In this document: one piece after another, positions 27,655 to 37,063 of the stretch | Position numbering within the stretch: the first letter of the stretch is position 1 | Layout of the letters: each line of letters opens with the position of its first letter | Assembly: GCA_024643405.1 (NCBI GenBank) | Contig: JAHENA010000012.1 | Coordinates: 1-47,543, forward strand | Source: Flavobacteriales bacterium | GTDB lineage: Bacteria > Bacteroidota > Bacteroidia > Flavobacteriales > Flavobacteriaceae | Length of the DNA: 47,543 nt | Direction of reading: 5' to 3' | Made by a program: the position numbers and the translations under genes | The notes under the pieces: generated by a model | What the model was told of the DNA's origin: nothing | The model's input: only the letters and a program-made list of their open reading frames with translations | Databases searched by the model: none

Positions 27655-30495
27655 TTGAATAAATTGAGATTTCGATTATTAAGCTTTTTTCTAATTGGGC
27701 TACTAAGCCTTACCATGTCAGGTCAAAACAGCATTGACCTAAGAGCTGTATTTAATATTGAAAAAAAACAAATAGCAATATCTCAAACCATTATATATCA
27801 AAATACTTCAAATGATACCTTGCAAACTATTTATTTAAACAATTGGAATAATAGTTACGCTACAAAAAATACACCATTGGCAATTCGAATGGCAGATGAA
27901 TATAAAAATGAATTTCATTTTGCTAAAAATGAAGACAGAGGATTTTCAGTAATTACTTCTATTAAACAAGGTCAGGATGAATTGGCATTTGAAACGTTAC
28001 CAGGACAAATAGATATTGTAAAAGTAGAATTAAATACGCCTCTTAAACCTAATGAGTCCTACAAGCTTAATCTCTCTTATATTGTTCAAATTCCGAGCGA
28101 TAAATTCACAAGTTATGGAATGACTCCAACGGGTGACATAAATTTAAGATATTGGTATATTACACCGGCTATTTATAACGGGGAATGGCAATATTATAGC
28201 AATAAAGATTTAGATGATTTATACATACCTGAAGCGCATTTAGCATTGGAAATTGTATTCCCAAAAGGATATTATATTACTTCTGAATTAAATATAAGTA
28301 ATACCACTCAAAGCAATATAAATCAATCCATTACATTAGAAGGAAATAATAGAGTTAATAACAAATTATTTCTTAGAAAATCATCTGTTTTTAATAGTAT
28401 TCAAGCTGGTAATTTCACGTTAATTTCAGATATAGAAGATCCTAATTTAGCCGTTATTGATAAAGTTTTAATAACTGAAAAAATAACTAAGTTTATTTTT
28501 GAAAACTTAGGTAATTATCCCCATGAAAAACTACTTTTAACTAATATTGATTACTTAAAAGATCCCATATACGGATTAAATTTTCTGCCAAAATTTGTCC
28601 ATCCATATCCTGACAATTTTCAATATGAATTAAAACTTCTAAAAGTTGCGCTTTATAATTATTTAGAAAATACACTTCTTGTAAACCCAAGAAAAGAGCA
28701 ATGGCTTCTTGATGGACTACAGATATATTATTTAATGAAATATGTTGAAATAAATTACCCAAACATGAAGTTTCTTGGGACATTAGCCAACTTTTGGGGT
28801 ATTCGTTCCTTCCATGCAGCCGATGTTAATTTTAATGAAAAGTACAATCTAGGATATATGCTCATGGCAAGAACAAATAGAGATCAACCTCTTTCAATGG
28901 AAAAGGATTCTTTATTAAAGTTCAACAAAAGTATAGCCAATAAATATAAGGCTGGCGTTGGTTTAAAATATCTAGATGATTTTATTAATTCTGATGTGTT
29001 AGAAACAACCATAAAATCATTTCTAACACAAAACCAAACAAAGCAAATCAAAGCAGAACTATTTGAGAACTATTTAAAAAACAATACCAATAAAGATATT
29101 GATTGGTTTTTTAAAGACTATTTAAAAACAAGAAAAAAGATAGATTTTAAAATAAAGAAAGTTCTAAAATCAAATGACTCTGTAACTTTAACCATAAGGA
29201 ATAAAGGCGACAATTCTTTGCCTGTTTCCTTATACACACTCAACAATGATTCTATAGTTTCCAAAACATGGATTGAAAATATTACAGAGGATAAAACCAT
29301 TACCATTCCAAGAAATAATGCTGATAAATTAGTTCTTAACTATGAAAATATAATTCCTGAAATAAATGCTCGGGATAACTGGAAATCATTAAAAGGATTC
29401 TTTTTTAATAACAAACCGCTGCAATTCAGAATTTTCAAAGACATAGAAGATCCCTATTATAATCAGGTCTTTTTTATGCCTATTGTTGAATATAACAACA
29501 TATATGACGGTTTAACTTTAGGTGTAAAAGCATATAATAAAACACTTTTAAGAAAGAACTTTAACTATAAATTTGAACCAAAATTTTCTCTTAAATCAAA
29601 ATCATTGACAGGAGGAGGCAATGTTTTCAATATTCACGATTTTGAGAATAGTAATTTGTATTCTTTAAATTATGGTCTGAGAGGAAGTTATAATTCTTAT
29701 GCGCCTGAATTATTTGTTAGGCAAATTACCCCCTATGTAAGTTTATACTTCAGAGAAAAAAATGATTTTCGTTCTAACAAAAGAAAATTATTAAACATTA
29801 GATATTTAGATACAAAGCGAGATGAAGACATCAATAATATAGCTAACTCCTATCAACCAAATTATAATGTTTTTAATATCCGTTTTGTGAATTCTAATGA
29901 TAATTTAATCAAATATAATAATTGGTATACAGATTTTCAATTAGGAAAAACATTTACGAAAGTATCATTTGAATATGAATACAGACGTTTATATGAAAAT
30001 AACAGACAATTAAATTTACGTTGGTTTTCAGGCATTTTTTTAAGAAATGCAAATGATTTAGATTCTGATTATTTTAGTTTTGCTTTAGACCGACCAACAG
30101 ATTATTTATTTGATTATAATTATTTGGGGAGGTCAGAATCTTCAGGTATTTTTAGTCAACAATACATAGAGGCAGAAGGTGGCTTTAAATCAAAATTAAA
30201 TCCTGCCTTTGCCAACCAATGGATTTCAACACTCAATGCCAGTACCACTTTATGGAAATATGTGCTAGTCTATTCTGATGTTGGTTTTGTCAAAAACAAA
30301 TTCAACGCTGTTAAATTTGTTTATGATTCTGGAATTCGAATAAATCTAGTAACTGATTATTTTGAAATTTATTTACCCATTTATTCAAACCTTGGATGGG
30401 AAATTGGACAACCAAATTATGATCAAAAAATCCGATTTAAATTTACTGTCGACCCAAAATCATTATTTGGATTATTCAGAAGACGATGGTATTGA
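27655..30495 (+). CDS. Degenerate M1-peptidase-like protein with probable beta-barrel tail
   Basis: A 946-residue exported protein. The start is TTG; this is chosen because the resulting signal peptide (LLSFFLIGLLSLTMSGQ) would be lost from the next in-frame Met. Residues about 23-330 look like the N-terminal region of M1 aminopeptidases (IIYQNTSNDTLQTIYLNNW, NLRYWYITPAIY). At the place of the HEXXH zinc motif the sequence is VALYNYLEN (331-339), so both His and the Glu are missing; WLLDGLQIYYL (350-360) aligns with the usual WLNEGFA. The last roughly 330 residues are rich in alternating aromatic strands and end in RRRWY, suggesting an outer-membrane barrel. Probably not a peptidase; role unknown. 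Confidence 0.75.
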   Translation: MNKLRFRLLSFFLIGLLSLTMSGQNSIDLRAVFNIEKKQIAISQTIIYQNTSNDTLQTIYLNNWNNSYATKNTPLAIRMADEYKNEFHFAKNEDRGFSVITSIKQGQDELAFETLPGQIDIVKVELNTPLKPNESYKLNLSYIVQIPSDKFTSYGMTPTGDINLRYWYITPAIYNGEWQYYSNKDLDDLYIPEAHLALEIVFPKGYYITSELNISNTTQSNINQSITLEGNNRVNNKLFLRKSSVFNSIQAGNFTLISDIEDPNLAVIDKVLITEKITKFIFENLGNYPHEKLLLTNIDYLKDPIYGLNFLPKFVHPYPDNFQYELKLLKVALYNYLENTLLVNPRKEQWLLDGLQIYYLMKYVEINYPNMKFLGTLANFWGIRSFHAADVNFNEKYNLGYMLMARTNRDQPLSMEKDSLLKFNKSIANKYKAGVGLKYLDDFINSDVLETTIKSFLTQNQTKQIKAELFENYLKNNTNKDIDWFFKDYLKTRKKIDFKIKKVLKSNDSVTLTIRNKGDNSLPVSLYTLNNDSIVSKTWIENITEDKTITIPRNNADKLVLNYENIIPEINARDNWKSLKGFFFNNKPLQFRIFKDIEDPYYNQVFFMPIVEYNNIYDGLTLGVKAYNKTLLRKNFNYKFEPKFSLKSKSLTGGGNVFNIHDFENSNLYSLNYGLRGSYNSYAPELFVRQITPYVSLYFREKNDFRSNKRKLLNIRYLDTKRDEDINNIANSYQPNYNVFNIRFVNSNDNLIKYNNWYTDFQLGKTFTKVSFEYEYRRLYENNRQLNLRWFSGIFLRNANDLDSDYFSFALDRPTDYLFDYNYLGRSESSGIFSQQYIEAEGGFKSKLNPAFANQWISTLNASTTLWKYVLVYSDVGFVKNKFNAVKFVYDSGIRINLVTDYFEIYLPIYSNLGWEIGQPNYDQKIRFKFTVDPKSLFGLFRRRWY

Positions 30496-30614
30496 AAATG
30501 TTAATTTATTGCAGTTTTTTCTTCTTAATTCATTTTTATTAAATTAATTATCAATAAAATTCCAATTAAAAATTATTTTATTAACAATTGTTCAAATCCC
30601 TAGAAATATTGATA

Positions 30615-30645
30615 TTGTGAGAACCATAAAGTTTAACTAAATTTG
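30615..30645 (+). promoter_or_regulatory. Bacteroidota-type promoter for the E1 alpha/beta gene
   Basis: TTG (30615-30617) is followed after 20 bases by TAAATTTG (30638-30645), matching the -33/-7 pattern. The start codon at 30668 lies 22 bases further on. The rest of the 172-base gap shows only AT-rich sequence. Confidence 0.65.
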
Positions 30646-30667
30646 CCGAAAGTGAAAGCTCTATAAA

Positions 30668-33079
30668 ATGCAACCAATCCCTGATTTAAAAAATAACATG
30701 TCTTTTGATGACTTTAAAACAGAAGTTTTAAATGACTATAAAATTGCAGTTACTAGCCGTGAATGTAGTTTACTTGGCAGACGTGAGGTTTTAACTGGGA
30801 AGGCCAAATTTGGCATTTTTGGAGACGGGAAAGAAGTGCCACAACTAGCGATGGCTAAAGCTTTTAGAAAAGGTGATTTTCGTTCTGGCTATTATCGTGA
30901 TCAAACTTTCATGATGGCTTTAGGTGAGTTAACTATAGAGCAGTTTTTTGCGGGATTGTATGCCAATACTGATTTAGAAATGGAACCTATGTCAGCTGGA
31001 AGACAGATGGGTGGACATTTCACAACTCACAGTTTGGATCAAAATGGTCATTGGAAAAATTTAACAAAACAATATAATTCAAGTGCCGATATCTCACCTA
31101 CTGCTGGACAAATGCCTCGATTACTGGGTTTGGCTCAAGCATCAAAAATTTACAGGAATGTAAAAGGAATTGATACTACAAATTTCTCTAACAATGGAAA
31201 TGAGGTCGCTTGGGGAACCATTGGAAATGCCAGTACTAGTGAAGGATTGTTTTTTGAAACTATCAATGCAGGTGGTGTTTTACAGGTGCCAATGATTATA
31301 AGTGTTTGGGATGATGAATATGGAATTTCAGTGCATGCAAGACACCAAACTTCAAAAGAAAATATATCAGAGATTTTAAAAGGATTTCAGCGCAACCAAG
31401 ATGATAAGGGTTATGAAATTTTAAGAATTAAAGGTTGGGATTATGCTAATTTAGTTGAAACGTATCAAGAGGCTGCCTCCATTGCCCGTGAAGAACATGT
31501 ACCGGTATTAATTCATGTTTCTGAATTAACACAACCTCAAGGGCATTCTACTTCTGGATCTCATGAACGTTATAAAGATAAAAACCGATTAAACTGGGAA
31601 ATTGAGCGTGATTGCAATTCAAAAATGCGCACTTGGATGATTGAAACCGGTATTGCCACCAATGAGGCCTTAACTGAACTAGAGCGCGTTATAAAACGTG
31701 AAGTTAGAGATGGTAAAAAAAGAGCATGGGATACCTTTCTAGGACCAATTTTAAAAGAAAGAGAAGAATTGTCTGCTATATTATCTCGATTAGCAACCAC
31801 GAGTAAAAGTTCTGAATTTATCTTAAAAGAGAAGAGCACATTGCTAGGTCTTGAAGAACCTACTCGAAAAGATATTTTATCAACCGCAAGAAACATTTCA
31901 CACCATATTATTTCAGATAATTCGATAGAAAAACAAAACCTTAACAATTGGATCACAAAAAAATTTAATGAAGCTCAAATTAGCTTCAGTTCACATTTAT
32001 ATTCTGAATCTGATAAATCTGTAATTGGAATCAGTGAGGTACTTGCTAATTATGATAATGATGCCGCACAAGTTGATGGTAGAATTATTATACGGGATAA
32101 CTTTGATTATATTTTCAACAAACATCCTGACGTTTTAATTTTTGGTGAGGATACCGGATATATTGGAGATGTAAATCAAGGTCTTGAAGGCTTACAGGAA
32201 AAATATGGTGAACTTAGAGTTTCAGATACCGGAATTAGAGAAGCCACTATTTTAGGTCAAGGTATTGGAATGGCAATGCGTGGTTTAAGACCCATAGCAG
32301 AAATTCAATATTTAGATTATTTAATGTATGCCCTGCAAATAATCAGCGATGATTTAGCTACTTTACATTATAGAACTAAGGGTCGTCAAAAAGCTCCTTT
32401 AATTATCAGAACTCGAGGACATAGATTAGAAGGGATTTGGCATTCAGGTTCTCAATTGGGAGGTATATTAAATTTAGTTAGGGGAATTCATGTTCTGGTT
32501 CCAAGAAACATGACCAAAGCAGCGGGATTTTACAACACCCTTTTAGAAGGAGATGAGCCTGCTTTAGTGATTGAATGCTTAAATGGTTACAGGTTAAAAG
32601 AAAAATTACCCAATAATATTGGACAATTCAAAACACCAATAGGTGTTGTAGAGACAGTGAAACACGGAAACGATATCACCTTAGTTTCATACGGTTCTAC
32701 TTTACGCATTGTTGAACAAGCGGCCAAAGAATTACAATTAGTAGATATTGAAGTTGAAATAATAGATGTGCAATCTTTGCTTCCTTTTGATATTAACCAT
32801 GACATAGCTGAAAGTATTGCTAAAACCAATCGTGTTATGATTATTGATGAAGATGTGCCAGGTGGTGCTTCAGCCTATATTTTAAATGAAATTTTAAATA
32901 CACAAAATGCGTATCAGTATCTGGATAGCCAACCTAAAACGTTAACTGCTAAAGCTCATAGACCAGCTTATGGTACAGACGGAGATTATTTTTCAAAGCC
33001 ATCAGTGGAAGATGTATTTGAAGCGGTTTATCTTGTCATGCATGAAATGAATCCTTCTGATTTTCCTAAATTGAGATAA
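30668..33079 (+). CDS. 2-oxoacid dehydrogenase E1, fused alpha and beta subunits
   Basis: An 803-residue thiamine diphosphate enzyme. Residues about 1-400 correspond to the alpha subunit (SAGRQMGGHF, GTIGNASTSEG, SVWDDEYGIS) and about 455-803 to the beta subunit (LIFGEDTGYIGDVNQG, GIGMAMRGLRPIAEIQYLDY, IDVQSLLPFD). Such fusions in Bacteroidota are annotated as branched-chain 2-oxoacid dehydrogenase E1. They decarboxylate the 2-oxoacid and pass the acyl group to an E2 lipoyl protein, which is not encoded here. At the thiamine/magnesium motif, Asn187 stands where GDG-type enzymes have Asp. A small helical gene follows after 6 bases. Confidence 0.9.
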   Translation: MQPIPDLKNNMSFDDFKTEVLNDYKIAVTSRECSLLGRREVLTGKAKFGIFGDGKEVPQLAMAKAFRKGDFRSGYYRDQTFMMALGELTIEQFFAGLYANTDLEMEPMSAGRQMGGHFTTHSLDQNGHWKNLTKQYNSSADISPTAGQMPRLLGLAQASKIYRNVKGIDTTNFSNNGNEVAWGTIGNASTSEGLFFETINAGGVLQVPMIISVWDDEYGISVHARHQTSKENISEILKGFQRNQDDKGYEILRIKGWDYANLVETYQEAASIAREEHVPVLIHVSELTQPQGHSTSGSHERYKDKNRLNWEIERDCNSKMRTWMIETGIATNEALTELERVIKREVRDGKKRAWDTFLGPILKEREELSAILSRLATTSKSSEFILKEKSTLLGLEEPTRKDILSTARNISHHIISDNSIEKQNLNNWITKKFNEAQISFSSHLYSESDKSVIGISEVLANYDNDAAQVDGRIIIRDNFDYIFNKHPDVLIFGEDTGYIGDVNQGLEGLQEKYGELRVSDTGIREATILGQGIGMAMRGLRPIAEIQYLDYLMYALQIISDDLATLHYRTKGRQKAPLIIRTRGHRLEGIWHSGSQLGGILNLVRGIHVLVPRNMTKAAGFYNTLLEGDEPALVIECLNGYRLKEKLPNNIGQFKTPIGVVETVKHGNDITLVSYGSTLRIVEQAAKELQLVDIEVEIIDVQSLLPFDINHDIAESIAKTNRVMIIDEDVPGGASAYILNEILNTQNAYQYLDSQPKTLTAKAHRPAYGTDGDYFSKPSVEDVFEAVYLVMHEMNPSDFPKLR

Positions 33080-33085
33080 TATATT

Positions 33086-33562
33086 TTGAAAGCTGTTCCG
33101 GTAGTCACTATAAAAAAAGAGTTGAAAGAACTATCTAACGAAGAGCTCATAGAACTTTGTCTTCGTTTATCAAAATTCAAAAAGGAAAATAAAGAATTAC
33201 TTACCTATCTTCTTTTTGAATCTCAAAATGAAGAGGATTATATCCAAAGTATTAAGAATTTTGTTGATGAACAATTTGAAATAATTAATAGAGATAGTTA
33301 TTTCTTCATCAAAAAGAGTGTTCGTAAAATATTAAGACTCATTAAAAAATTTGCCAGATACTCTTTAAAAAAAGAAACAGAAGTAGAATTACTTTTATAT
33401 TTCTGTCAAAAACTAAAAGAATTTATTCCTTCAATTAAAAATAATGTGACACTTACCAATATTTATGAAAGGCAATTAGTTCTTTCTAAAAAAATTATTT
33501 CAACATTGCATGAAGATTTACAATATGATTATAATTTGGTCATAGATAAATTAAATGATTAA
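33086..33562 (+). CDS. Small helical protein of unknown function
   Basis: A 158-residue, charged, almost fully helical protein with no signal peptide or membrane segment. It starts with TTG, 6 bases after the E1 stop; there is no ATG upstream in frame, and the segment from this codon (KAVPVVTIKKELKELSNEELIELCLRLSKFKKENKELL) reads as a normal protein start. NEELIELCLRLSKFKKENKELLTYLL suggests a coiled coil. I do not recognise a characterised family. Its tight spacing suggests translation coupled to E1. Confidence 0.7.
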   Translation: MKAVPVVTIKKELKELSNEELIELCLRLSKFKKENKELLTYLLFESQNEEDYIQSIKNFVDEQFEIINRDSYFFIKKSVRKILRLIKKFARYSLKKETEVELLLYFCQKLKEFIPSIKNNVTLTNIYERQLVLSKKIISTLHEDLQYDYNLVIDKLND

Positions 33563-33610
33563 ATAAATTAAGCTAACAAGCTACTTTTCTTACTTTTCAA
33601 ACTTAATATG

Positions 33611-33618
33611 TAACTTTG
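33611..33618 (+). promoter_or_regulatory. -7 box upstream of mutS2
   Basis: TAACTTTG fits TAnnTTTG and lies 30 bases before the mutS2 start. No clear -33 element. Confidence 0.45.
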
Positions 33619-33648
33619 TAATCTATATTTAAAGATTCAAATCAAAGA

Positions 33649-35814
33649 ATGATAAATATTCACGAAAAGACTTTACAAGACTTAGAATTTCATACTGTTT
33701 TAGAGCAAGTAAGTGAACATTGCATTACCCCATTAGGAAATGAAAAAGCGCTACAAATTGAGCCGTTTAAAACAAAGGAAGAACTTTTAGTTGCTTTACA
33801 TTTAACCAATGAATATCTATCCTCTTTTCACAATAACAACAGAATACCGAATCATGGTTTTGATGCGATAACGAAAGAACTTCAATTACTGCGGATAGAT
33901 AATACCTATCTTGAAGTTCACAGCTTAAAAAAAATTGTTTCTATTTCATTAACTACCAATGAAATAGTTTTATTCTTATCAAAATTTACAGAATATTATC
34001 CTGTATTAAATGACTTCGCTTCAAATATAGAAGTTAATAAAGCTATCATTGAAAAAGTAGACGCCATTGTTGATAGATTTGGTGATATCAAGGACAATGC
34101 TTCCTCATTATTATATGATTTAAGACAATCTATTAATAAAATAAAGGGTAAAATTAATCAGAGTTTTGCAACCGCTTTGCATAGCTATCATCAGTTAGAC
34201 TATTTAGATGACATTAGAGAATCTGTTGTAGAAAATAAACGCGTTCTAGCTGTAAAAGCTATGTACAGACGTAAAGTTCAAGGCTCCATAATGGGTGGAA
34301 GTAAAACTGGTAGTATTGTTTATATAGAGCCAGAAACCACATTACAGTTCACTCGTGAACTTAATAATTTAGAATATGAAGAAAAGGAAGAAGTTGTTCG
34401 TATTTTAAAAGAAGTTACTAATTATATACGTCCGTTTTCAAAATTATTGCAAGATTCTCAATCTTTTTTGATAGCTATTGATGTGATAGCGGCTAAGGCT
34501 AAGTATGCTAAATCCATGAATGCCATTCTTCCCGAAATTTCTGAAGACAGAAGCATGATTTTAAGAGATGCCTATCATCCGCTTTTATATTTAAGTAACC
34601 AAAAAAATAAAAAAACAACTTTCCCTCAAACCATTGATTTTCAGCAAGAAAAACGAGTTATCGTCATTTCGGGACCTAATGCAGGAGGAAAAAGTATTAC
34701 TCTTAAAACTATTGGACTTTTGCAAGTAATGATTCAAAGTGGTTTATTAATTCCGGTTCATGAACGCAGTAAGGTTTTTGTTTTTGACAGAATTTTAAGT
34801 GATATAGGAGATAATCAATCAATTGAAAACCATTTGAGTACCTATAGTTATAGGCTCAAGCAAATGAATTATTTTCTAAAGAAATGCAATAAAAACACCT
34901 TGTTTTTAATTGATGAATTTGGAACTGGAAGTGATCCTGAATTAGGCGGCGCCTTAGCAGAGACTTTTCTGGAAGAATTTTATCATAGAGAAGCTTTTGG
35001 CATCATCACTACACATTACTCCAACTTAAAAATGTTAGCTAATGAATTACCACATATGGTGAATGCCAATATGCTATTTGATGAGAAAACACTGGATCCG
35101 TTATTTAAATTAGTTGTGGGACAAGCAGGCAGTTCTTTTACTTTTGAGGTAGCGCAAAAAAATGGTATTCCATTTAGTTTGATAAACCGAGCTAAAAAGA
35201 AAATTGAGCGTAGCAAAGTACGTTTTGATGCTACTATTGCAAAACTTCAAAAAGAACGTTCCAAGCTTGAAAAAACCGGCGAATCTTTGAAGTTAAATGA
35301 AAAAAAGAAACTTCAAGAAGCTGATAAACTGGAGGAAATTAATGCTAAAATTCAAAAGAAGTTAGAAAGTTACCAAGAATTATATGACTCTAATCAACGC
35401 TTGATCTATTTAGGTCAAAAGGTTAATGATATTGCTGAAAAGTTTTTTGAAAATAAGCAAAAAAAAGAGTTAATGTCTGAGTTTTTTAAGATTGTTCAAA
35501 TTGAAAACTCTAAACGAAAAAAAGTCTCTGTTAAACAAAAAAAGGACATCAAGGTAAAAGAGGAAAAAGTAAAGCAAGAAGCGGAAAAGACAGTAGAAGT
35601 TATTCGACAAAAGAAAAAAGCTGCTAAAATAAAAGCTATTGAAACTCCAAAACCCAAACCCACATTAAAGATTGGTGATAGAGTCAGAATGCATGATGGC
35701 AGAGCCATTGGTAGTATTGATGACATTAAAAAGAATAAAGCCATTGTAAATTACGGCATTTTTACAACCAACATCAATATAGACTTATTGGAACTTGTAG
35801 AATCTAAAAAATGA
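33649..35814 (+). CDS. MutS2-type ATPase lacking the Smr domain
   Basis: A 721-residue protein of the MutS2 branch of DNA mismatch-repair ATPases. Residues about 1-310 are the core and clamp helices. The Walker A loop GPNAGGKS is at residues 342-349, and LFLIDEFGTGSDPELGGALAE forms Walker B and the following motif. A long coiled coil follows (about 505-660). It ends with a KOW-like segment (KIGDRVRMHDGRAIGSIDDI). The C-terminal Smr nuclease domain of Bacillus MutS2 (785 residues) is absent, with no frameshift visible. It may act in recombination control or on collided ribosomes, both reported for MutS2; which applies is unknown. The next gene overlaps its stop (ATGA). Confidence 0.9.
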   Translation: MINIHEKTLQDLEFHTVLEQVSEHCITPLGNEKALQIEPFKTKEELLVALHLTNEYLSSFHNNNRIPNHGFDAITKELQLLRIDNTYLEVHSLKKIVSISLTTNEIVLFLSKFTEYYPVLNDFASNIEVNKAIIEKVDAIVDRFGDIKDNASSLLYDLRQSINKIKGKINQSFATALHSYHQLDYLDDIRESVVENKRVLAVKAMYRRKVQGSIMGGSKTGSIVYIEPETTLQFTRELNNLEYEEKEEVVRILKEVTNYIRPFSKLLQDSQSFLIAIDVIAAKAKYAKSMNAILPEISEDRSMILRDAYHPLLYLSNQKNKKTTFPQTIDFQQEKRVIVISGPNAGGKSITLKTIGLLQVMIQSGLLIPVHERSKVFVFDRILSDIGDNQSIENHLSTYSYRLKQMNYFLKKCNKNTLFLIDEFGTGSDPELGGALAETFLEEFYHREAFGIITTHYSNLKMLANELPHMVNANMLFDEKTLDPLFKLVVGQAGSSFTFEVAQKNGIPFSLINRAKKKIERSKVRFDATIAKLQKERSKLEKTGESLKLNEKKKLQEADKLEEINAKIQKKLESYQELYDSNQRLIYLGQKVNDIAEKFFENKQKKELMSEFFKIVQIENSKRKKVSVKQKKDIKVKEEKVKQEAEKTVEVIRQKKKAAKIKAIETPKPKPTLKIGDRVRMHDGRAIGSIDDIKKNKAIVNYGIFTTNINIDLLELVESKK

Positions 35815-36227
35815 TTAAAATACCTGAAGGAAAAGAATTAGTCCTGTTTGATGGCATTTGCAATTTGTGTAATGCAAGCGTAAAATATATCATAAAACAT
35901 GATAAAAAAAATATGTTTTGTTTCGCAGCACTGCAAAGTGACACTGGAAAACAAATTATTAATCAATATAAAATAGATACTACAAAAACAGATTCTATTT
36001 TATTATATAATCCTACCAAAGGTATTTATTATAAATCAACAGCCGCTCTAAAAATTGCATCAAAACTAGGTTTTCCAATAAATTTAATGTCTATATTTTT
36101 GATTTTTCCAGCTTTTATCAGAAACTGCGTTTATGATTTTATAGCAAAAAACAGATATAAATGGTATGGCAAAAAGGAATCATGTATGATACCAAACCCT
36201 GAATTAAAAAGTAAGTTCTTGGAGTGA
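35811..36227 (+). CDS. DCC-family thiol-disulfide oxidoreductase
   Basis: A 138-residue protein of the DCC (YuxK) family, with a thioredoxin-like fold. The name-giving motif is DGICNLCNASVKYI, with Cys17 and Cys20 as the redox pair. RNCVYDFIAKNRYKWYGKKESC is the usual C-terminal block. It overlaps the mutS2 stop by 4 bases. Its stop codon directly abuts the stop of the sulfurtransferase gene on the other strand. Physiological substrate unknown. Confidence 0.9.
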   Translation: MIKIPEGKELVLFDGICNLCNASVKYIIKHDKKNMFCFAALQSDTGKQIINQYKIDTTKTDSILLYNPTKGIYYKSTAALKIASKLGFPINLMSIFLIFPAFIRNCVYDFIAKNRYKWYGKKESCMIPNPELKSKFLE

Positions 36228-37061
36228 TTATTCCGAAACTAGACTACCCCATTCAGTCCAGGATCCATCATAAATAGAGATATTTTTATATCCACATACT
36301 TCTGCACCTAAAGCTAATACGCAGGCAGTTATTCCCGAACCACATGAGAAAATGATAGCTTCTTCTTTACTTGTTAAAGACTTAAATTTGTTTTCAAGCA
36401 AATCTTTAGAAAGTAATTGATAATCTTCTAATAAATCTTCAAAAGGTAAATTGACAGAATTTGGTATGGTACCGCTCCTTAATCCTGCTCTAGGTTCAGC
36501 CTCTAAACTTTTGAATCGAGCTTCAGAACGTGCATCAATAATTACATGTGATTTTGTCAACGAAGCCTGTTTAACATCGTCAAAAAACTTTATATATTCA
36601 GGATTATAATACGCATTAAAATTACCTAATGGTAATTTATATTCCCTTTTAAATTCAGATCCAAAACCTGCATCCATCCATTTTGGCAATCCTCCATTTA
36701 AAACTGCCACATTATTATGTCCCATCGCTTTAAATATCCACCAGGCCCTTGCGCTAGAGTAAATTCCTTTATCATCATAAATAACAATTGCGCTATCTGA
36801 ATTAATTCCTAAGTTTTGAGCGCCTATTGTAAATTGCTTTTCTGATGGAAATGTCGTTGGAAATGTCGCTGAAACATCACTAAAAGTTTCCTTTAAGTCA
36901 AAAAATCGAGATTTAGGAATTTGTAATTCAGATTTTGAGTCATTATCGCCGCCTCCCACTTTTTTAATACTGGCATCTAGAATAATTAGATTTTCCGCGT
37001 TCAAATTAGAATGAAGCCATTCCACGGACACAATAGGTTCAGAAATTATTATGGTAGCCAT
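36228..37061 (-). CDS. sseA: Sulfurtransferase, 3-mercaptopyruvate type
   Basis: A 277-residue protein with two rhodanese domains (E. coli SseA 281). The first (about 10-130) is structural; the second carries catalytic Cys240 in CGSGITA, the loop type of 3-mercaptopyruvate sulfurtransferase rather than thiosulfate rhodanese. ARSEARFKSLEAEPRAGLRSGTIPNSVNLPF and YDGSWTEWG are conserved. It starts 2 bases after the symporter stop, so both are read together. Transfer of sulfane sulfur to cyanide or thiols is the expected activity. Confidence 0.92.
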   Translation of the reverse strand: MATIIISEPIVSVEWLHSNLNAENLIILDASIKKVGGGDNDSKSELQIPKSRFFDLKETFSDVSATFPTTFPSEKQFTIGAQNLGINSDSAIVIYDDKGIYSSARAWWIFKAMGHNNVAVLNGGLPKWMDAGFGSEFKREYKLPLGNFNAYYNPEYIKFFDDVKQASLTKSHVIIDARSEARFKSLEAEPRAGLRSGTIPNSVNLPFEDLLEDYQLLSKDLLENKFKSLTSKEEAIIFSCGSGITACVLALGAEVCGYKNISIYDGSWTEWGSLVSE

Positions 37062-37063
37062 AT

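Noticed and set aside
27655-30495. Active M1 aminopeptidase
   Set aside because: The HEXXH zinc motif is missing at the aligned position and was not found elsewhere in the chain.
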